From assembly GCA_963921245.4 (NCBI GenBank), contig CAWUEY030000001.1:1488001-1552000 (forward strand): a DNA stretch of 64,000 nt, given 5' to 3'. The notes under the pieces are model-generated. The model was not told the DNA's origin. It ran no database searches and worked only from the letters and a program-made list of their open reading frames with translations. Each line of letters starts with the position of its first letter. Position 1 is the first letter of the stretch. Positions 53,176-63,045 of this stretch are shown here, one piece after another. A program made the position numbers and the translations under genes. The DNA is from JABJGO01 sp963921245 (GTDB lineage: Bacteria; Pseudomonadota; Alphaproteobacteria; Rhodospirillales; Casp-alpha2).

Positions 53176-53493
53176 TCAGAACTTCCGCTCATCGGGCGGT
53201 AGCCCCTCGCTCAGAACCGCCCGACCGCTATCGGTGAGACGACAGACCAACCAGTCAGGTTTAATGGGGTTCGTAAACCATGGTTCTGCCCAGCCTTCGT
53301 TCAGACAACTGCGGATGGTCCGTTCGTTGTAGCGCTGACCGTTTTCATCAAACAGCGGCAACTTTCCACCCGCCTGACTCAGGCCACGGGATAACCAGCT
53401 TCGCTGTTTCGCAGAGGGACCGGCAGCGACCGGCTCACCGGGCGGGCGCTTCTTTTTGACCGGAAACTTGTGAATGTTGGCGTTCTCGCGCAT
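53176..53493 (-). CDS. Hypothetical protein downstream of ispDF
   Basis: 105 residues, basic in the first third (KFPVKKKRPPG), with a C-terminal half of winged-helix-like pattern (YNERTIRSCLNEGWAEPW and LVCRLTDSGRAVL). I do not recognise a named family. It is on the ispDF strand, 67 bp downstream. ATG 53493 (RENANIHKF) is a likely start; the open frame reaches 53670 inside ispDF. A DNA-binding role is possible but unproven. Confidence 0.65.
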   Translation of the reverse strand: MRENANIHKFPVKKKRPPGEPVAAGPSAKQRSWLSRGLSQAGGKLPLFDENGQRYNERTIRSCLNEGWAEPWFTNPIKPDWLVCRLTDSGRAVLSEGLPPDERKF

Positions 53494-53560
53494 GACAGGA
53501 TGGTACGATAAATCAGGATTACCGCCAAGCAACAACTCCGTGGGACCGTTCAAAGGTTTG

Positions 53561-54778
53561 TCATGCCCCGCCTGAAGGCAATCGAACCGTGGCAACGGCC
53601 TGCGCGGCAATGCCTTCCTCACGGCCTGTAAAACCGAGGCGTTCGGTGGTCGTTGCCTTGATACTGACACGGCTCACATCCACACCCATGATCCCGGCAA
53701 GAACATTACGCATGGTATCGCGGTGCGGAGAAATGGCCGGTTTCTGACAAATAAGGGTGACGTCCACGTTGACGATTGTGCCACCGCGTTCACGGACCAT
53801 TTTTGCGGCGTAATCCAGAAAGATATGCGATTCCGCGTTTTTCCATGTGTCATCGGTCGGTGGAAAGTGCGCACCGATATCGCCGTCGCCCAAGGCACCA
53901 AACAGCGCATCACACAACGCGTGCAGGCCCACATCCGCGTCGGAATGCCCCATCAACCCACGATCAAAGGGAATCCGTACACCGCAGAGATGCACCCCGT
54001 CACCATCGTCAAACCGGTGAACATCGTAACCCATTCCCGTTCGCGTTTCCATGACTTCCCCTTCGGCCATCAAGGCTTCCAGATGATGGAAATCCTGTTC
54101 CGTTGTCACTTTCAAATTCATCTCGTCACCTGCCACCAACACCACGTCGAGCCCGGCAGCCTCGGCAATGGAGGAATCATCGGTCATATGCAGGGCCCCC
54201 TCGACCGTCTCATAGGCCGCCATCAGGTTGCTGAAGCGAAATCCTTGCGGCGTTTGCGCCCGCCAGAGGGCCCGTCTATCAACAGTCCCGGCAACCGTTT
54301 CCTCGCCGGTTTCGTCATGCCTTTGGGAACGTTTCAACGTATCGACCACGGGCAGGGCGGGAACAACACCCGTATGATGGTCCAGTCCATCCACCACCCG
54401 CGAAATCAGCTCAGATCCGGGAAAGGGGCGGGCCCCGTCGTGTATCAGAACTTTTTCAGGCGCGCTTTCGGCGAGCACCTTAAGACCGTTGAGGACTGAT
54501 TCCTGACGGGTGTCGCCGCCCGTAACCGGCGGTAAAACACTTAGGCCGTCAGCCGCCGCATGGAACAGATCCTCGTGCCCGGCACCAACCACCACGCAGA
54601 CCTGATCGAGCGCCAAATGTTCCGTAAACGCCCGCAAGGTGTGACGCAACATGGGAGACCGCAACAAGGACTGATACTGCTTCGGAACCGTTCCCGCCGC
54701 CCGTAAACCACTCCCGGCGGCGACAATAATCGCCGCACACACCCCAGGGGGCTGTTGCATTGAGTTCTGGCTGTTCAT
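53561..54778 (-). CDS. ispDF: Bifunctional IspD/IspF isoprenoid synthesis enzyme
   Basis: 405-residue fusion of two non-mevalonate-pathway enzymes. The IspD cytidylyltransferase (about 1-230) has IIVAAGSGLRAAGTVPKQY and DGARPFPG. The IspF cyclodiphosphate synthase (about 245-405) has MGYDVHRFDDGDGVHLCG with the zinc Asp/His pair, GHSDADVGLHALCDALFGALGDGDIG and ATTTERLGFTGREEGI. The fusion is typical of alpha- and epsilonproteobacteria. It is divergent from the CcsA-like gene. Confidence 0.96.
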   Translation of the reverse strand: MNSQNSMQQPPGVCAAIIVAAGSGLRAAGTVPKQYQSLLRSPMLRHTLRAFTEHLALDQVCVVVGAGHEDLFHAAADGLSVLPPVTGGDTRQESVLNGLKVLAESAPEKVLIHDGARPFPGSELISRVVDGLDHHTGVVPALPVVDTLKRSQRHDETGEETVAGTVDRRALWRAQTPQGFRFSNLMAAYETVEGALHMTDDSSIAEAAGLDVVLVAGDEMNLKVTTEQDFHHLEALMAEGEVMETRTGMGYDVHRFDDGDGVHLCGVRIPFDRGLMGHSDADVGLHALCDALFGALGDGDIGAHFPPTDDTWKNAESHIFLDYAAKMVRERGGTIVNVDVTLICQKPAISPHRDTMRNVLAGIMGVDVSRVSIKATTTERLGFTGREEGIAAQAVATVRLPSGGA

Positions 54779-54920
54779 GGGAAATTTCTATTGTACTGAA
54801 AGAGAATGTCAAACGTGAGCAGGTGCAAATTCCCACGAACAGCGCTTTGCACTTGCCAAACCCGCAAAGCGGCGCAATTCTCCAGCCCTCTGAACACGAG
54901 CGGAAACCGGTTTCCAACCC

Positions 54921-55712
54921 ATGACAAGCAATGTCCTTTTCAGCCTTCTGGCGGCCCTTGCGGTGTTTCCCGCGGCTGGACTCAGCTTGCGTAGCGGCCG
55001 AACCGACGGCATGTTCCGGATCACGCTCGCGCTCGCAATCGCAGGGCCTTTGATCTGGATAGCGGTGCGCTCCGACGTGGTCTGGCAGCGGGATTTTGCC
55101 TCGGCACTCTGGATTACCGTCGTGGCAACGACAATCGTTTATGCATTGCTGATTATCATGATCCGGGACTCCCTTCATCTGAAAGGGATTGTTCTACCAT
55201 ACATGGCACTATTGGCGTTGCTGGCCTTTATCTGGGAGACGGCGGGGCCGGGCATAAATACGGAAATCACCAGCGGCTGGTTGATTGTTCATATTCTGGT
55301 TTCGGTTACAACTTACGCCGTGGTTACGCTAGCGGCCTGTGCGGCCTGCGCCGGGTTTCTTCAGGAACGGGCCCTCAAATCCAGACATACAACAGCTTTC
55401 ACCCAACGGCTCCCGTCAGTAGCGGACAGCACCGCCCTGCAAGTCCGTTTGCTGGGGATTGCCGAATTTATCCTCGCCTTGGGATTGATCAGCGGCGTTG
55501 CATCGTCTCTGGCACAGGGGGGCCCGGCTTTCGAAATCGATCACAAAACCCTGTTTGCCTTGCTGACATTTGTCTTTTTGGGTGGGATGCTCGTCATCCA
55601 CCACAAAAGCGGACTTCGCGGCAAACAAATCATGCGGGCCATTCTCGTTGGTTACCTGTTGCTGACGCTCGCCTATCCGGGCGTGAAATTCGTCACGGAT
55701 GTTATTCTTTGA
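54921..55712 (+). CDS. CcsA/HemX-like cytochrome c assembly membrane protein
   Basis: 263 residues with eight hydrophobic segments, and the family region WLIVHILVSVTTYAVVTLAACAACAGFLQE. It matches the small cytochrome c assembly (CcsA/YpjD/HemX) family. No WWD heme-handling motif was seen, so direct heme delivery to cytochrome c is not assured. The gene is alone between ispDF and the dusB operon; an inverted repeat at 55767-55781 follows it. Confidence 0.85.
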   Translation: MTSNVLFSLLAALAVFPAAGLSLRSGRTDGMFRITLALAIAGPLIWIAVRSDVVWQRDFASALWITVVATTIVYALLIIMIRDSLHLKGIVLPYMALLALLAFIWETAGPGINTEITSGWLIVHILVSVTTYAVVTLAACAACAGFLQERALKSRHTTAFTQRLPSVADSTALQVRLLGIAEFILALGLISGVASSLAQGGPAFEIDHKTLFALLTFVFLGGMLVIHHKSGLRGKQIMRAILVGYLLLTLAYPGVKFVTDVIL

Positions 55713-55766
55713 AGCCATTTAATGCTTCCGTTAATTCATTAAAATTATTGCAATTTCCATGCTGAT

Positions 55767-55781
55767 GCCTAATAAATAGGC
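55767..55781 (+). repeat. Inverted repeat ahead of the dusB-ntr operon
   Basis: GCCTA at 55767-55771 pairs with TAGGC at 55777-55781 around ATAAA, and ACATTTTT follows. It could be a weak terminator of the CcsA-like gene or an operator in the dusB-ntrBC-ntrYX promoter region; the stem has only 5 bp. Confidence 0.35.
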
Positions 55782-55815
55782 ACATTTTTCGGAATGCTTG
55801 CGTAGAGCCACTGCC

Positions 55816-56802
55816 ATGACCATCAAAATCGGCCCCATCAAATTGGAAAACAATGTTGTTCTGGCACCTATGTCCGGGGTAACGGATATGCCGTTTCGCC
55901 GTCTGGTAAAGAGTTTTGGTGTCGGCTTGGTGGTTTCGGAAATGATCGCCAGCAAAGCCATGGTCTATGCGGCGAAGAAAACCCTGAAAATGTCCAGTAA
56001 CTGTGCGGAAGAACAGCCCATGTCCGTGCAACTGGCGGGTTGTGAAGCCCCGATCATGGCCGAGGCCGCAAAGCTCAATGAAGACAGGGGGGCCGCCGTC
56101 ATCGACATCAACATGGGATGTCCGGTGAAAAAAGTCACCAACGGCGATGCGGGCTCGGCGCTTATGCGTGATCTCAAACACGCCGAAAGCCTGATCAAGG
56201 CAACCGTTAACGCCGTTAACATCCCTGTAACCCTGAAAATGCGCACGGGTTGGGACGATAACAACCGCAATGCCCCTGACCTGGCGAAGATCGCCGAGGA
56301 TTGCGGGATCAAGGCCGTCGCGGTTCACGGTCGGACCCGTTGTCAGTTTTATAAAGGCCAGGCCGACTGGGCATTCATTCGCAATGTCAAGAACGCGGTT
56401 TCGATCCCTGTGTTCGCCAATGGCGATGTAACGACCCTGGAGGATGCGAAAGAGATTCTCAGACTGTCCAGCGCTGACGGTGTCCTGATCGGACGGGGTG
56501 CCTATGGGAAACCCTGGTTCCCGGCGCAAGCCGCCGAGTTTCTGAAAACCGGCGAGCGGCTCGCCGATCCGTCATTGTCCGTGCAACGCGATTGCGTGCT
56601 TCGGCACTATGAAGACATGCTGGAACATTACGGCGAAGATGTTGCCGTCCGCGTGGCCCGCAAGCATATCGGCTGGTATTCCAGGGGACTGTTCGGCGCG
56701 AGCGAGTTTCGGGCCGCGGTCAATGCGGCGTCCAGTGCAGACCGCGTCAAAACCCTGATCCGTGAATTTTACGCCCCCCAGATTGAACGACTGGCAGCCT
56801 GA
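55816..56802 (+). CDS. dusB: tRNA-dihydrouridine synthase B (NifR3)
   Basis: 328-residue flavoenzyme that reduces uridines in the tRNA D-loop. The FMN-binding barrel begins VVLAPMSGVTDMPFRRL; the catalytic cysteine is C102 in NMGCPVKKV; RTRCQFYKGQADW follows. ATG 55816 was chosen over an upstream TTG. Its TGA overlaps the ntrB ATG by one base; dusB as the first gene of the ntrBC operon (nifR3) is an old alphaproteobacterial signature. Confidence 0.95.
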   Translation: MTIKIGPIKLENNVVLAPMSGVTDMPFRRLVKSFGVGLVVSEMIASKAMVYAAKKTLKMSSNCAEEQPMSVQLAGCEAPIMAEAAKLNEDRGAAVIDINMGCPVKKVTNGDAGSALMRDLKHAESLIKATVNAVNIPVTLKMRTGWDDNNRNAPDLAKIAEDCGIKAVAVHGRTRCQFYKGQADWAFIRNVKNAVSIPVFANGDVTTLEDAKEILRLSSADGVLIGRGAYGKPWFPAQAAEFLKTGERLADPSLSVQRDCVLRHYEDMLEHYGEDVAVRVARKHIGWYSRGLFGASEFRAAVNAASSADRVKTLIREFYAPQIERLAA

Positions 56803-57932
56803 TGACACAAGCAAAGTTGCAACTCGTCAGGAGTGACGCAGAAAATGCAATTGACCTGAACGCCGTATTTAACGATCTCAACATCGCTATTATGGTTCTG
56901 GATGGGGGCGGGCGTATCCTTGAGGCCAACGATGCTAGCGAAGTCCTCACGGCGAAAAGCCGGGATACGCTGATCGGCAAACCTCTCGGTAGGATTGTCC
57001 CCGGATTGGCCGCACTAGAACCCCTGGCAGAGCGATCCCTGGACAGTGGTGCCGCCGTAACAGATCACCGGTTTGAATTCGCCCTGCCGGAGCGGGCCGC
57101 CACACTGACGCTGGATATCGCAGTTTCCCCTCTGTCAGAACAATCCGGTTGCGTCGTGGTTCGCATGGTTGAAACCACCGTTTCCCAAACCATGGACAGA
57201 CGTCTGGGATATCTTGGGGCGGCCCTGTCGGTAACCGGTATGGCATCGGTTCTTGCCCACGAGGTTAAAAACCCACTGTCCGGTATCCGGGGCGCAGCCC
57301 AGTTACTGGGACAGAATGCAACCGACGGTGAGCGGGGTCTCACAGACCTTATCCGGGATGAGGCGGATCGAATTTGCGATCTGGTGGACCGGATGGGGCA
57401 GTTTTCCAATGCCGTGGAATTCCGGCCCGTCGCCCTTAATATTCATGAGGTCCTGGACCGCGTTCACCGGCTGTCGGAGAACGGTTTCGCCGCTGCCGTT
57501 CCGCTTACAACAGATTACGACCCGTCACTGCCGCCGGTTTCCGGTGATCGGGATTTGTTGATTCAGGTCTTTCTCAATCTGGTCAAGAATGCCGTTGAGG
57601 CCGTTTCCGCGAAATCAGGACGCATTGCCCTGAAAACTTCATATGTTTCGGGAATACACATGCATTCAGGGGGCGAAGACGTCAGCAATCGGAGCCTGCC
57701 AATCTGTATTGAGGTCATTGACAACGGAAGCGGTATTCCGAACCACGTGCGTGAGCATTTGTTCGATCCTTTTGTAACGTCAAAACTGCACGGCAGTGGA
57801 CTGGGGCTCGCGCTGACGGCAAAGATCATCAATGATCATGGCGGATTGGTGGATTTCGACTCAACGACCGACGGAACCAGTTTCCGGGTCTATTTGCCGG
57901 TACATGTGGACGGGAAGAGAGCACCGCAGTGA
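56802..57932 (+). CDS. ntrB: Nitrogen regulation sensor histidine kinase NtrB
   Basis: 376-residue cytosolic kinase/phosphatase. An N-terminal PAS domain (NDLNIAIMVLDGGGRILEAN) is followed by the phosphoacceptor H153 in LAHEVKNPLSG and an ATPase domain (NAVEAV, DNGSGIP, GSGLGLAL). It phosphorylates NtrC under nitrogen limitation in response to PII. Its stop overlaps the ntrC start (GTG at 57929). Confidence 0.95.
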   Translation: MTQAKLQLVRSDAENAIDLNAVFNDLNIAIMVLDGGGRILEANDASEVLTAKSRDTLIGKPLGRIVPGLAALEPLAERSLDSGAAVTDHRFEFALPERAATLTLDIAVSPLSEQSGCVVVRMVETTVSQTMDRRLGYLGAALSVTGMASVLAHEVKNPLSGIRGAAQLLGQNATDGERGLTDLIRDEADRICDLVDRMGQFSNAVEFRPVALNIHEVLDRVHRLSENGFAAAVPLTTDYDPSLPPVSGDRDLLIQVFLNLVKNAVEAVSAKSGRIALKTSYVSGIHMHSGGEDVSNRSLPICIEVIDNGSGIPNHVREHLFDPFVTSKLHGSGLGLALTAKIINDHGGLVDFDSTTDGTSFRVYLPVHVDGKRAPQ

Positions 57933-59371
57933 GCACCAGCCCGACCATTCTGGTTGCCGACGACGATCACGGCATTCGAACCGTCGTTACCCAGGCACTG
58001 AACCGGGTTGGATATCGTGTCATCCCGGTGGCATCCGCAACATCTCTGATGGAACAGGTGGCCGCCGGCGCAGGGGATTTGCTGATCACCGACGTTGTCA
58101 TGCCCGATGGCAATGGTCTTGATCTGCTGGCGGAGATCAAACACCAGCGACCGGACATGAAAATCATTGTCATGAGTGCGCAAGCCACGCTGATGACGGC
58201 TGTAAAAGCAACGGAGCTGGGAGCATACGAATATCTTCCAAAGCCATTTGATATTAACAAACTATCCAGACATGTTGACTTGGCACTTAAAGATACTTCC
58301 GAGGCCGGGCAAGAGATCGGACAGGCGGAACTGGATGACAGTCTGCCTTTGATCGGCCGGTCCCCTGCCATGCAGGATATCTACCGCACCATAGCCCGGT
58401 TGCTGAACACCGATCTAACCGTCATGATCACTGGTGAAAGCGGCACCGGGAAGGAGCTTGTGGCCCGTGCCCTGCACGATTTCGGAAAACGCGCCGGAGA
58501 ACAGTTTGTTGCCATCAACATGGCCGCCATACCGAAAGAGCTGATCGAAAGCGAGCTGTTCGGCCACGAAAAAGGCGCGTTTACAGGGGCAGCGACCCGC
58601 AACATCGGTCGTTTTGCCCAAGCAGAGGGCGGAACTCTGTTCCTAGACGAGATCGGCGACATGCCCGTCGAGGCACAGACCCGGTTGCTGCGCGTGCTTC
58701 AGGAAGGGGAGTTTACGCCTGTGGGCAGCCGGACTTCCCAGAAAACCAACGTCCGTATTGTCGCAGCGACCCATCGCGACTTGCGTCAACTCATTGCCGA
58801 AAACCGGTTTCGTGAAGACCTGTTTTTCCGCCTGAATGTGGTGCCCATCTCCATTCCACCGCTTCGCGATCGGACCGACGATATCCCGGAACTGGTGCAA
58901 TACTTCCTCAAAAAATCCAGCGAAGGCCTGCGCTTGCCGGAAAAACAACTGTCATCAGAAGCAGCCCATGTTCTGAGGGCGCACAGCTGGCCTGGCAACG
59001 TGCGTGAGCTTGAAAACCTGATGCAACGCCTGACCGTTCTCAGCACCGAAGAAACTGTTTCGACAGCACTGATCCGTTCGGAACTGGATGACAGCGCCGT
59101 CCGAACCGGACAAGACCATGACAATGGCGGACTTTCCGGATCGGCAGAACGCCATATTCAGGATTATTTCCGCGCCCATCGCGGACGATTGCCCGCCGCC
59201 GGCCTTTACGACCGGATCATACGCGAGGTTGAAAAACCCCTGATTAATCTGACCCTGAATGCAACCAGCGGAAACCAGATCAAAGCCGCCGGTGTTCTTG
59301 GTCTTAACCGTAACACGCTTCGCAAGAAAATCCGGGAACTGGGAATCGACGTATCACGGGGCAAGAGATGA
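57929..59371 (+). CDS. ntrC: Nitrogen regulation response regulator NtrC
   Basis: 480 residues. The receiver domain has the phosphorylated D55 in LLITDVVMPDG. The AAA+ domain has GESGTGKE, an intact GAFTGA loop for sigma-54 contact and FLDEIGDMP; the C-terminal Fis-type helix-turn-helix contains LGLNRNTLRKKIRELG. It activates sigma-54 promoters of nitrogen-assimilation genes. It overlaps both ntrB and ntrY by 4 bp. Confidence 0.97.
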   Translation: MSTSPTILVADDDHGIRTVVTQALNRVGYRVIPVASATSLMEQVAAGAGDLLITDVVMPDGNGLDLLAEIKHQRPDMKIIVMSAQATLMTAVKATELGAYEYLPKPFDINKLSRHVDLALKDTSEAGQEIGQAELDDSLPLIGRSPAMQDIYRTIARLLNTDLTVMITGESGTGKELVARALHDFGKRAGEQFVAINMAAIPKELIESELFGHEKGAFTGAATRNIGRFAQAEGGTLFLDEIGDMPVEAQTRLLRVLQEGEFTPVGSRTSQKTNVRIVAATHRDLRQLIAENRFREDLFFRLNVVPISIPPLRDRTDDIPELVQYFLKKSSEGLRLPEKQLSSEAAHVLRAHSWPGNVRELENLMQRLTVLSTEETVSTALIRSELDDSAVRTGQDHDNGGLSGSAERHIQDYFRAHRGRLPAAGLYDRIIREVEKPLINLTLNATSGNQIKAAGVLGLNRNTLRKKIRELGIDVSRGKR

Positions 59372-61626
59372 GCAGCACTCCCAACACCCCATCGACGCCA
59401 CTATCGTCACCTGCGCCGAAAACCGCCGACGGGTCCTGGTGGCTAACGCGTGCCGTTGATCGCTTATCTCGGCTCACCAACAGCCGCAAAACAGCTTATG
59501 CCATCGCCGGAGCGGCCTTGATATCGGGTGCCAGCACCGTAGCCACCATGTTAGAAGCTGATCACGACCTTCAGACCGTGGCTTATCTTCTGTATATCGA
59601 TCTGGTTCTGCTTTTGCTGATGGCCGTACTGGTGCTTTCCCGTTTTCTGGGCGTGTGGCTGGAACGCAAACGCAGTAACGCCGGGGCCAGCCTGCATATC
59701 CGACTGGTGATGTTGTTCAGCCTGATCGCGGTGACGCCTGCGGTTCTTGTCGCCATTTTCGCGGCGGTGTTCCTGAACATGGGTCTACAGGCCTGGTTCA
59801 GTGAGCGGGTCCGCACGGCGGTCGAAGATTCCGGTCAGGTTGCGGCGGCGTACCTCTACGAGCACCAGCAAAACATCCGCTCAGAAGCGTTCTCCATCGC
59901 CAATGACCTCAACCGTCAGGCAGGCCGACTATCGGCCAACCGCCAAGCGTTCGACAGGTTTCTCGACGCCCAGACGCAGATACGCGGCATTCATGAAGCA
60001 CTGGTCGCTGACCGGGAAGGTGGGGTGATAGCGCACTCGCAGCTCAGTCAGGCCCTGGCGTTCGATCTTGCACCAAACTGGGCGTTTGAAAAAGCGGACA
60101 GCGGCGAAATTGTCGTGTTGACCAGTGACCAGGACGACCGGGTTCGCGCGGTTATGCGACTCAATCAGTTTGTCGGGGCCTATCTTCTGATCGGGCGGTT
60201 TGTGGACGCTCGGGTAATTGATCACGTGGAGCGGGTTGAAAAAGGTATTGCCCAGTATCAGCGCATTGAACAACAGCGCAGCGGTCTGCAAGTAACCTTT
60301 GTGATGATATTCGTTGTGGTCGCGCTGTTATTGCTGCTGGCGGCGGCATGGGTGGGGCTAACCGTTGCAACAAACGTCGCCACCCCGGTCAGCCGTCTGA
60401 TTTCCGCCGCCGCGGACATTGGAAAAGGCGATCTTGGTGTGGTGGTGCCGGAGCGAACCAACCTTGCAGAACTCGACACCCTGATGCATGCCTTCAACGC
60501 CATGACCCGACAGCTAGCAAGCCAGAAAGAGCGGCTTCTGGATGCCAATCGAGAGCTGGACGAACGGCGCAAGTTCACGGAAACCGTCCTTTCCGGGGTA
60601 TCAGCGGGGGTGATCGGCCTGGATGCGAACGCGAATATTAATCTACCAAACCGATCCGCATCCAATCTGCTCAAAATTCCGTTGTCGCAATCAATTGGAC
60701 GACCGTTATCTGACGTCGTACCGGAAATGGCTGACCTGATCGCCAGTGCCATCAAACGCCCGCGCCGGCAACTGGAAAACGAGCTGCAGATCGAACGGGA
60801 AGGGGAAATCCTCTCGTTTCTGGTTCGGGTATCTGCAGAGCAGTTGGAAACCGGCGAGGTCATCGGTTACGTGGTGACATTTGATGACATCACAGCCCTG
60901 CAATCGGCACAGCGACAAGCAGCCTGGGCCGACGTGGCGCGCCGCATCGCCCATGAGATTAAAAACCCGCTGACCCCCATTCAACTGTCAGCGGAGCGCC
61001 TCAAGCGGAAATACGGCGAGGAAATTGAATCTGACCCGCAAACGTTTGAAACCTGCACCGATACCATCGTCCGCCAGGTCGGTGACATCAGGCGCATGGT
61101 CGACGAATTTTCGTCCTTTGCGAGAATGCCAGAACCATCGTTTCGAATGGAGCCGCTGGCTGAAATTTGTTCCGAGGTCGTATTCCTTGAACAGAACCGC
61201 ACGGAAAATATCGATGTTATTTTCGAAGAACCCGAGCGGGAATTGATGTTCCGGTGTGACCGCCGGCAAATCAGCCGGGCGCTGTCCAACACAGTGAAAA
61301 ATGCCATCGAGGCGATCCACGAGAAAAATCGCGATACGCCCGGAAATGACGATTTCAAAGGCCGTGTTGAGGTAGCTTTGTCTGCAACAGAGCAAGATGT
61401 TGTCCTCGTTGTCGAGGATAACGGGGGCGGGCTACCTAAACAGGAAAGAAACCGTCTGACCGAGCCTTACATAACCACCCGAGAAGAAGGAACCGGGCTA
61501 GGGCTCGCAATTGTCAAAAAGATCGTCGAAGAGCACAACGGCAAGCTGGTACTGGGAAACTCGGCATACGAAGGTGCAAAAGTTAGCATGATTTTCATGC
61601 ATGAAACGGATGCGGCTCATGGCTAG
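59368..61626 (+). CDS. ntrY: Sensor histidine kinase NtrY
   Basis: 752-residue membrane kinase. Three N-terminal hydrophobic segments (about 45-65, 75-95, 110-140) precede an extracytoplasmic domain (about 140-300), another membrane helix, a HAMP domain (TPVSRLISAAADIGKGDLG), a PAS domain, the phosphoacceptor H529 in IAHEIKNPLTPIQ, and an ATPase domain (DNGGGLP, GTGLGLAI). It pairs with NtrX and is linked to nitrogen and redox control. The stop overlaps the ntrX start. Confidence 0.95.
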   Translation: MSSTPNTPSTPLSSPAPKTADGSWWLTRAVDRLSRLTNSRKTAYAIAGAALISGASTVATMLEADHDLQTVAYLLYIDLVLLLLMAVLVLSRFLGVWLERKRSNAGASLHIRLVMLFSLIAVTPAVLVAIFAAVFLNMGLQAWFSERVRTAVEDSGQVAAAYLYEHQQNIRSEAFSIANDLNRQAGRLSANRQAFDRFLDAQTQIRGIHEALVADREGGVIAHSQLSQALAFDLAPNWAFEKADSGEIVVLTSDQDDRVRAVMRLNQFVGAYLLIGRFVDARVIDHVERVEKGIAQYQRIEQQRSGLQVTFVMIFVVVALLLLLAAAWVGLTVATNVATPVSRLISAAADIGKGDLGVVVPERTNLAELDTLMHAFNAMTRQLASQKERLLDANRELDERRKFTETVLSGVSAGVIGLDANANINLPNRSASNLLKIPLSQSIGRPLSDVVPEMADLIASAIKRPRRQLENELQIEREGEILSFLVRVSAEQLETGEVIGYVVTFDDITALQSAQRQAAWADVARRIAHEIKNPLTPIQLSAERLKRKYGEEIESDPQTFETCTDTIVRQVGDIRRMVDEFSSFARMPEPSFRMEPLAEICSEVVFLEQNRTENIDVIFEEPERELMFRCDRRQISRALSNTVKNAIEAIHEKNRDTPGNDDFKGRVEVALSATEQDVVLVVEDNGGGLPKQERNRLTEPYITTREEGTGLGLAIVKKIVEEHNGKLVLGNSAYEGAKVSMIFMHETDAAHG

Positions 61627-63001
61627 AGATATCCTTGTTGTTGATGATGAAGCGGATATCCGGCTGTTGACAACGGGCATCCTGGGTGATGAGGGATATG
61701 AAACGCGCGAAGCCGCAAATAGCGCGGAAGCGCTTACCAGTGTAGAAATGCGCCGACCCGATCTGATCCTTTTGGATATCTGGCTCCGCGGCAGCGACCT
61801 TGACGGTTTGGGCATCCTCAAAGCGGTGATGAGCAATCACGACGATATACCTGTAGTAATGATGAGCGGTCACGGCACCGTTGAAACGGCGGTCACCGCC
61901 ATCAAAGACGGAGCCTACGACTTTGTGGAAAAACCGTTTCAAGCCCAGCACCTTCTGCTGTCCGTGGAGCGGGCGCTGGAGGCTGGCAGGCTCCGGAGAG
62001 AAAATGCCGAATTACGCCTGCGGGCAGGGCCCACGGATCACCTTATCGGATCTTCTGCGGGTGCACGTGAGATGCGGCAACTGATAGACAGAGTAGCGCC
62101 GACAAATAGCCGGGTCCTGATCAGCGGCCCACCAGGCAGCGGCAAGGAAGTGGTTGCGCGGCAAATCCATGCTCAATCCAGGCGCAGCGATGGTCCGTTG
62201 ATTGTCCTCAATTGCGCCAGCATGGCCCCGGAACGGGTAGAATCCGAACTGTTTGGTGAGGAAACTGCCACGGCCAACGATACTCAGGTGCGCAAGATTG
62301 GCACGTTTGAAAGAGCGCACAACGGGACGCTGTTCCTCGACGAAGTTGCCGACATGCCACTGGAAACCCAAGGGAAGATTGTTCGCGCCCTGCAGGAACA
62401 GATCTTCCAGCGTGTGGGTGGCAGCACCCACGTTGAAGTGAATGTCCGGGTCATTGCCTCGACGTCGAGGGATATCACTCAGGAACTGGCGGACGGAAAT
62501 TTTCGTGAAGACCTGTTTTATCGGCTTAATGTTGTGCCATTCCCCGTTCCGTACCTGAGCGAGCGGCGTGACGATATTCCCGAACTTGTTGAGCACTTCA
62601 TCAATCAGGCAGCGGAGCTGAGTGGTCAGACCATCCGCAGGCTTGGTCCCGATTCCATTGCCGCCTTGCAAACCTACGGCTGGCCCGGCAACGTTAGAGA
62701 ATTGAGAAATGTTGTGGAGCGCATCCTGATCATGGCGTCGCCAGATAATGAAGCGTGCATCGGTGTCGACCTGATGCCGGCAGAAATCACGGGGCGCATC
62801 AGCAATGATACACAGCGGTTCCCGGGACAGGCGGAAATTATCGGCCTGCCGCTCAGGGAAGCACGGGAAGTTTTTGAACGTGAGTATCTGGCCGCCCAAC
62901 TGGCGCGGTTCGACGGAAACATCTCCAGGACATCGGCATTTGTCGGTATGGAGCGTTCTGCATTGCACCGAAAATTGAAAAACCTGGGTGTCCAAAGCTG
63001 A
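61619..63001 (+). CDS. ntrX: Response regulator NtrX
   Basis: 460 residues. The receiver has D53 in LILLDIWLRGSD. The AAA+ domain keeps Walker A (GPPGSGKEVV) and FLDEVADMP, but the segment where GAFTGA belongs reads EETATANDTQVRKIG, so it should not activate sigma-54 as NtrC does. The C-terminal Fis helix-turn-helix (GNISRTSAFVGMERSALHRKL) is intact. Loss of GAFTGA is usual in alphaproteobacterial NtrX. ATG 61619 overlaps ntrY by 8 bp. Confidence 0.95.
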   Translation: MARDILVVDDEADIRLLTTGILGDEGYETREAANSAEALTSVEMRRPDLILLDIWLRGSDLDGLGILKAVMSNHDDIPVVMMSGHGTVETAVTAIKDGAYDFVEKPFQAQHLLLSVERALEAGRLRRENAELRLRAGPTDHLIGSSAGAREMRQLIDRVAPTNSRVLISGPPGSGKEVVARQIHAQSRRSDGPLIVLNCASMAPERVESELFGEETATANDTQVRKIGTFERAHNGTLFLDEVADMPLETQGKIVRALQEQIFQRVGGSTHVEVNVRVIASTSRDITQELADGNFREDLFYRLNVVPFPVPYLSERRDDIPELVEHFINQAAELSGQTIRRLGPDSIAALQTYGWPGNVRELRNVVERILIMASPDNEACIGVDLMPAEITGRISNDTQRFPGQAEIIGLPLREAREVFEREYLAAQLARFDGNISRTSAFVGMERSALHRKLKNLGVQS

Positions 63002-63045
63002 TCGTGTTCGCTTTGACATTGGGAATGGGATAAGGAACTGGTGAA

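Noticed and set aside
62012..63019. 335-codon antisense open frame over ntrX
   Set aside because: Mirror of a certain gene; no motif.
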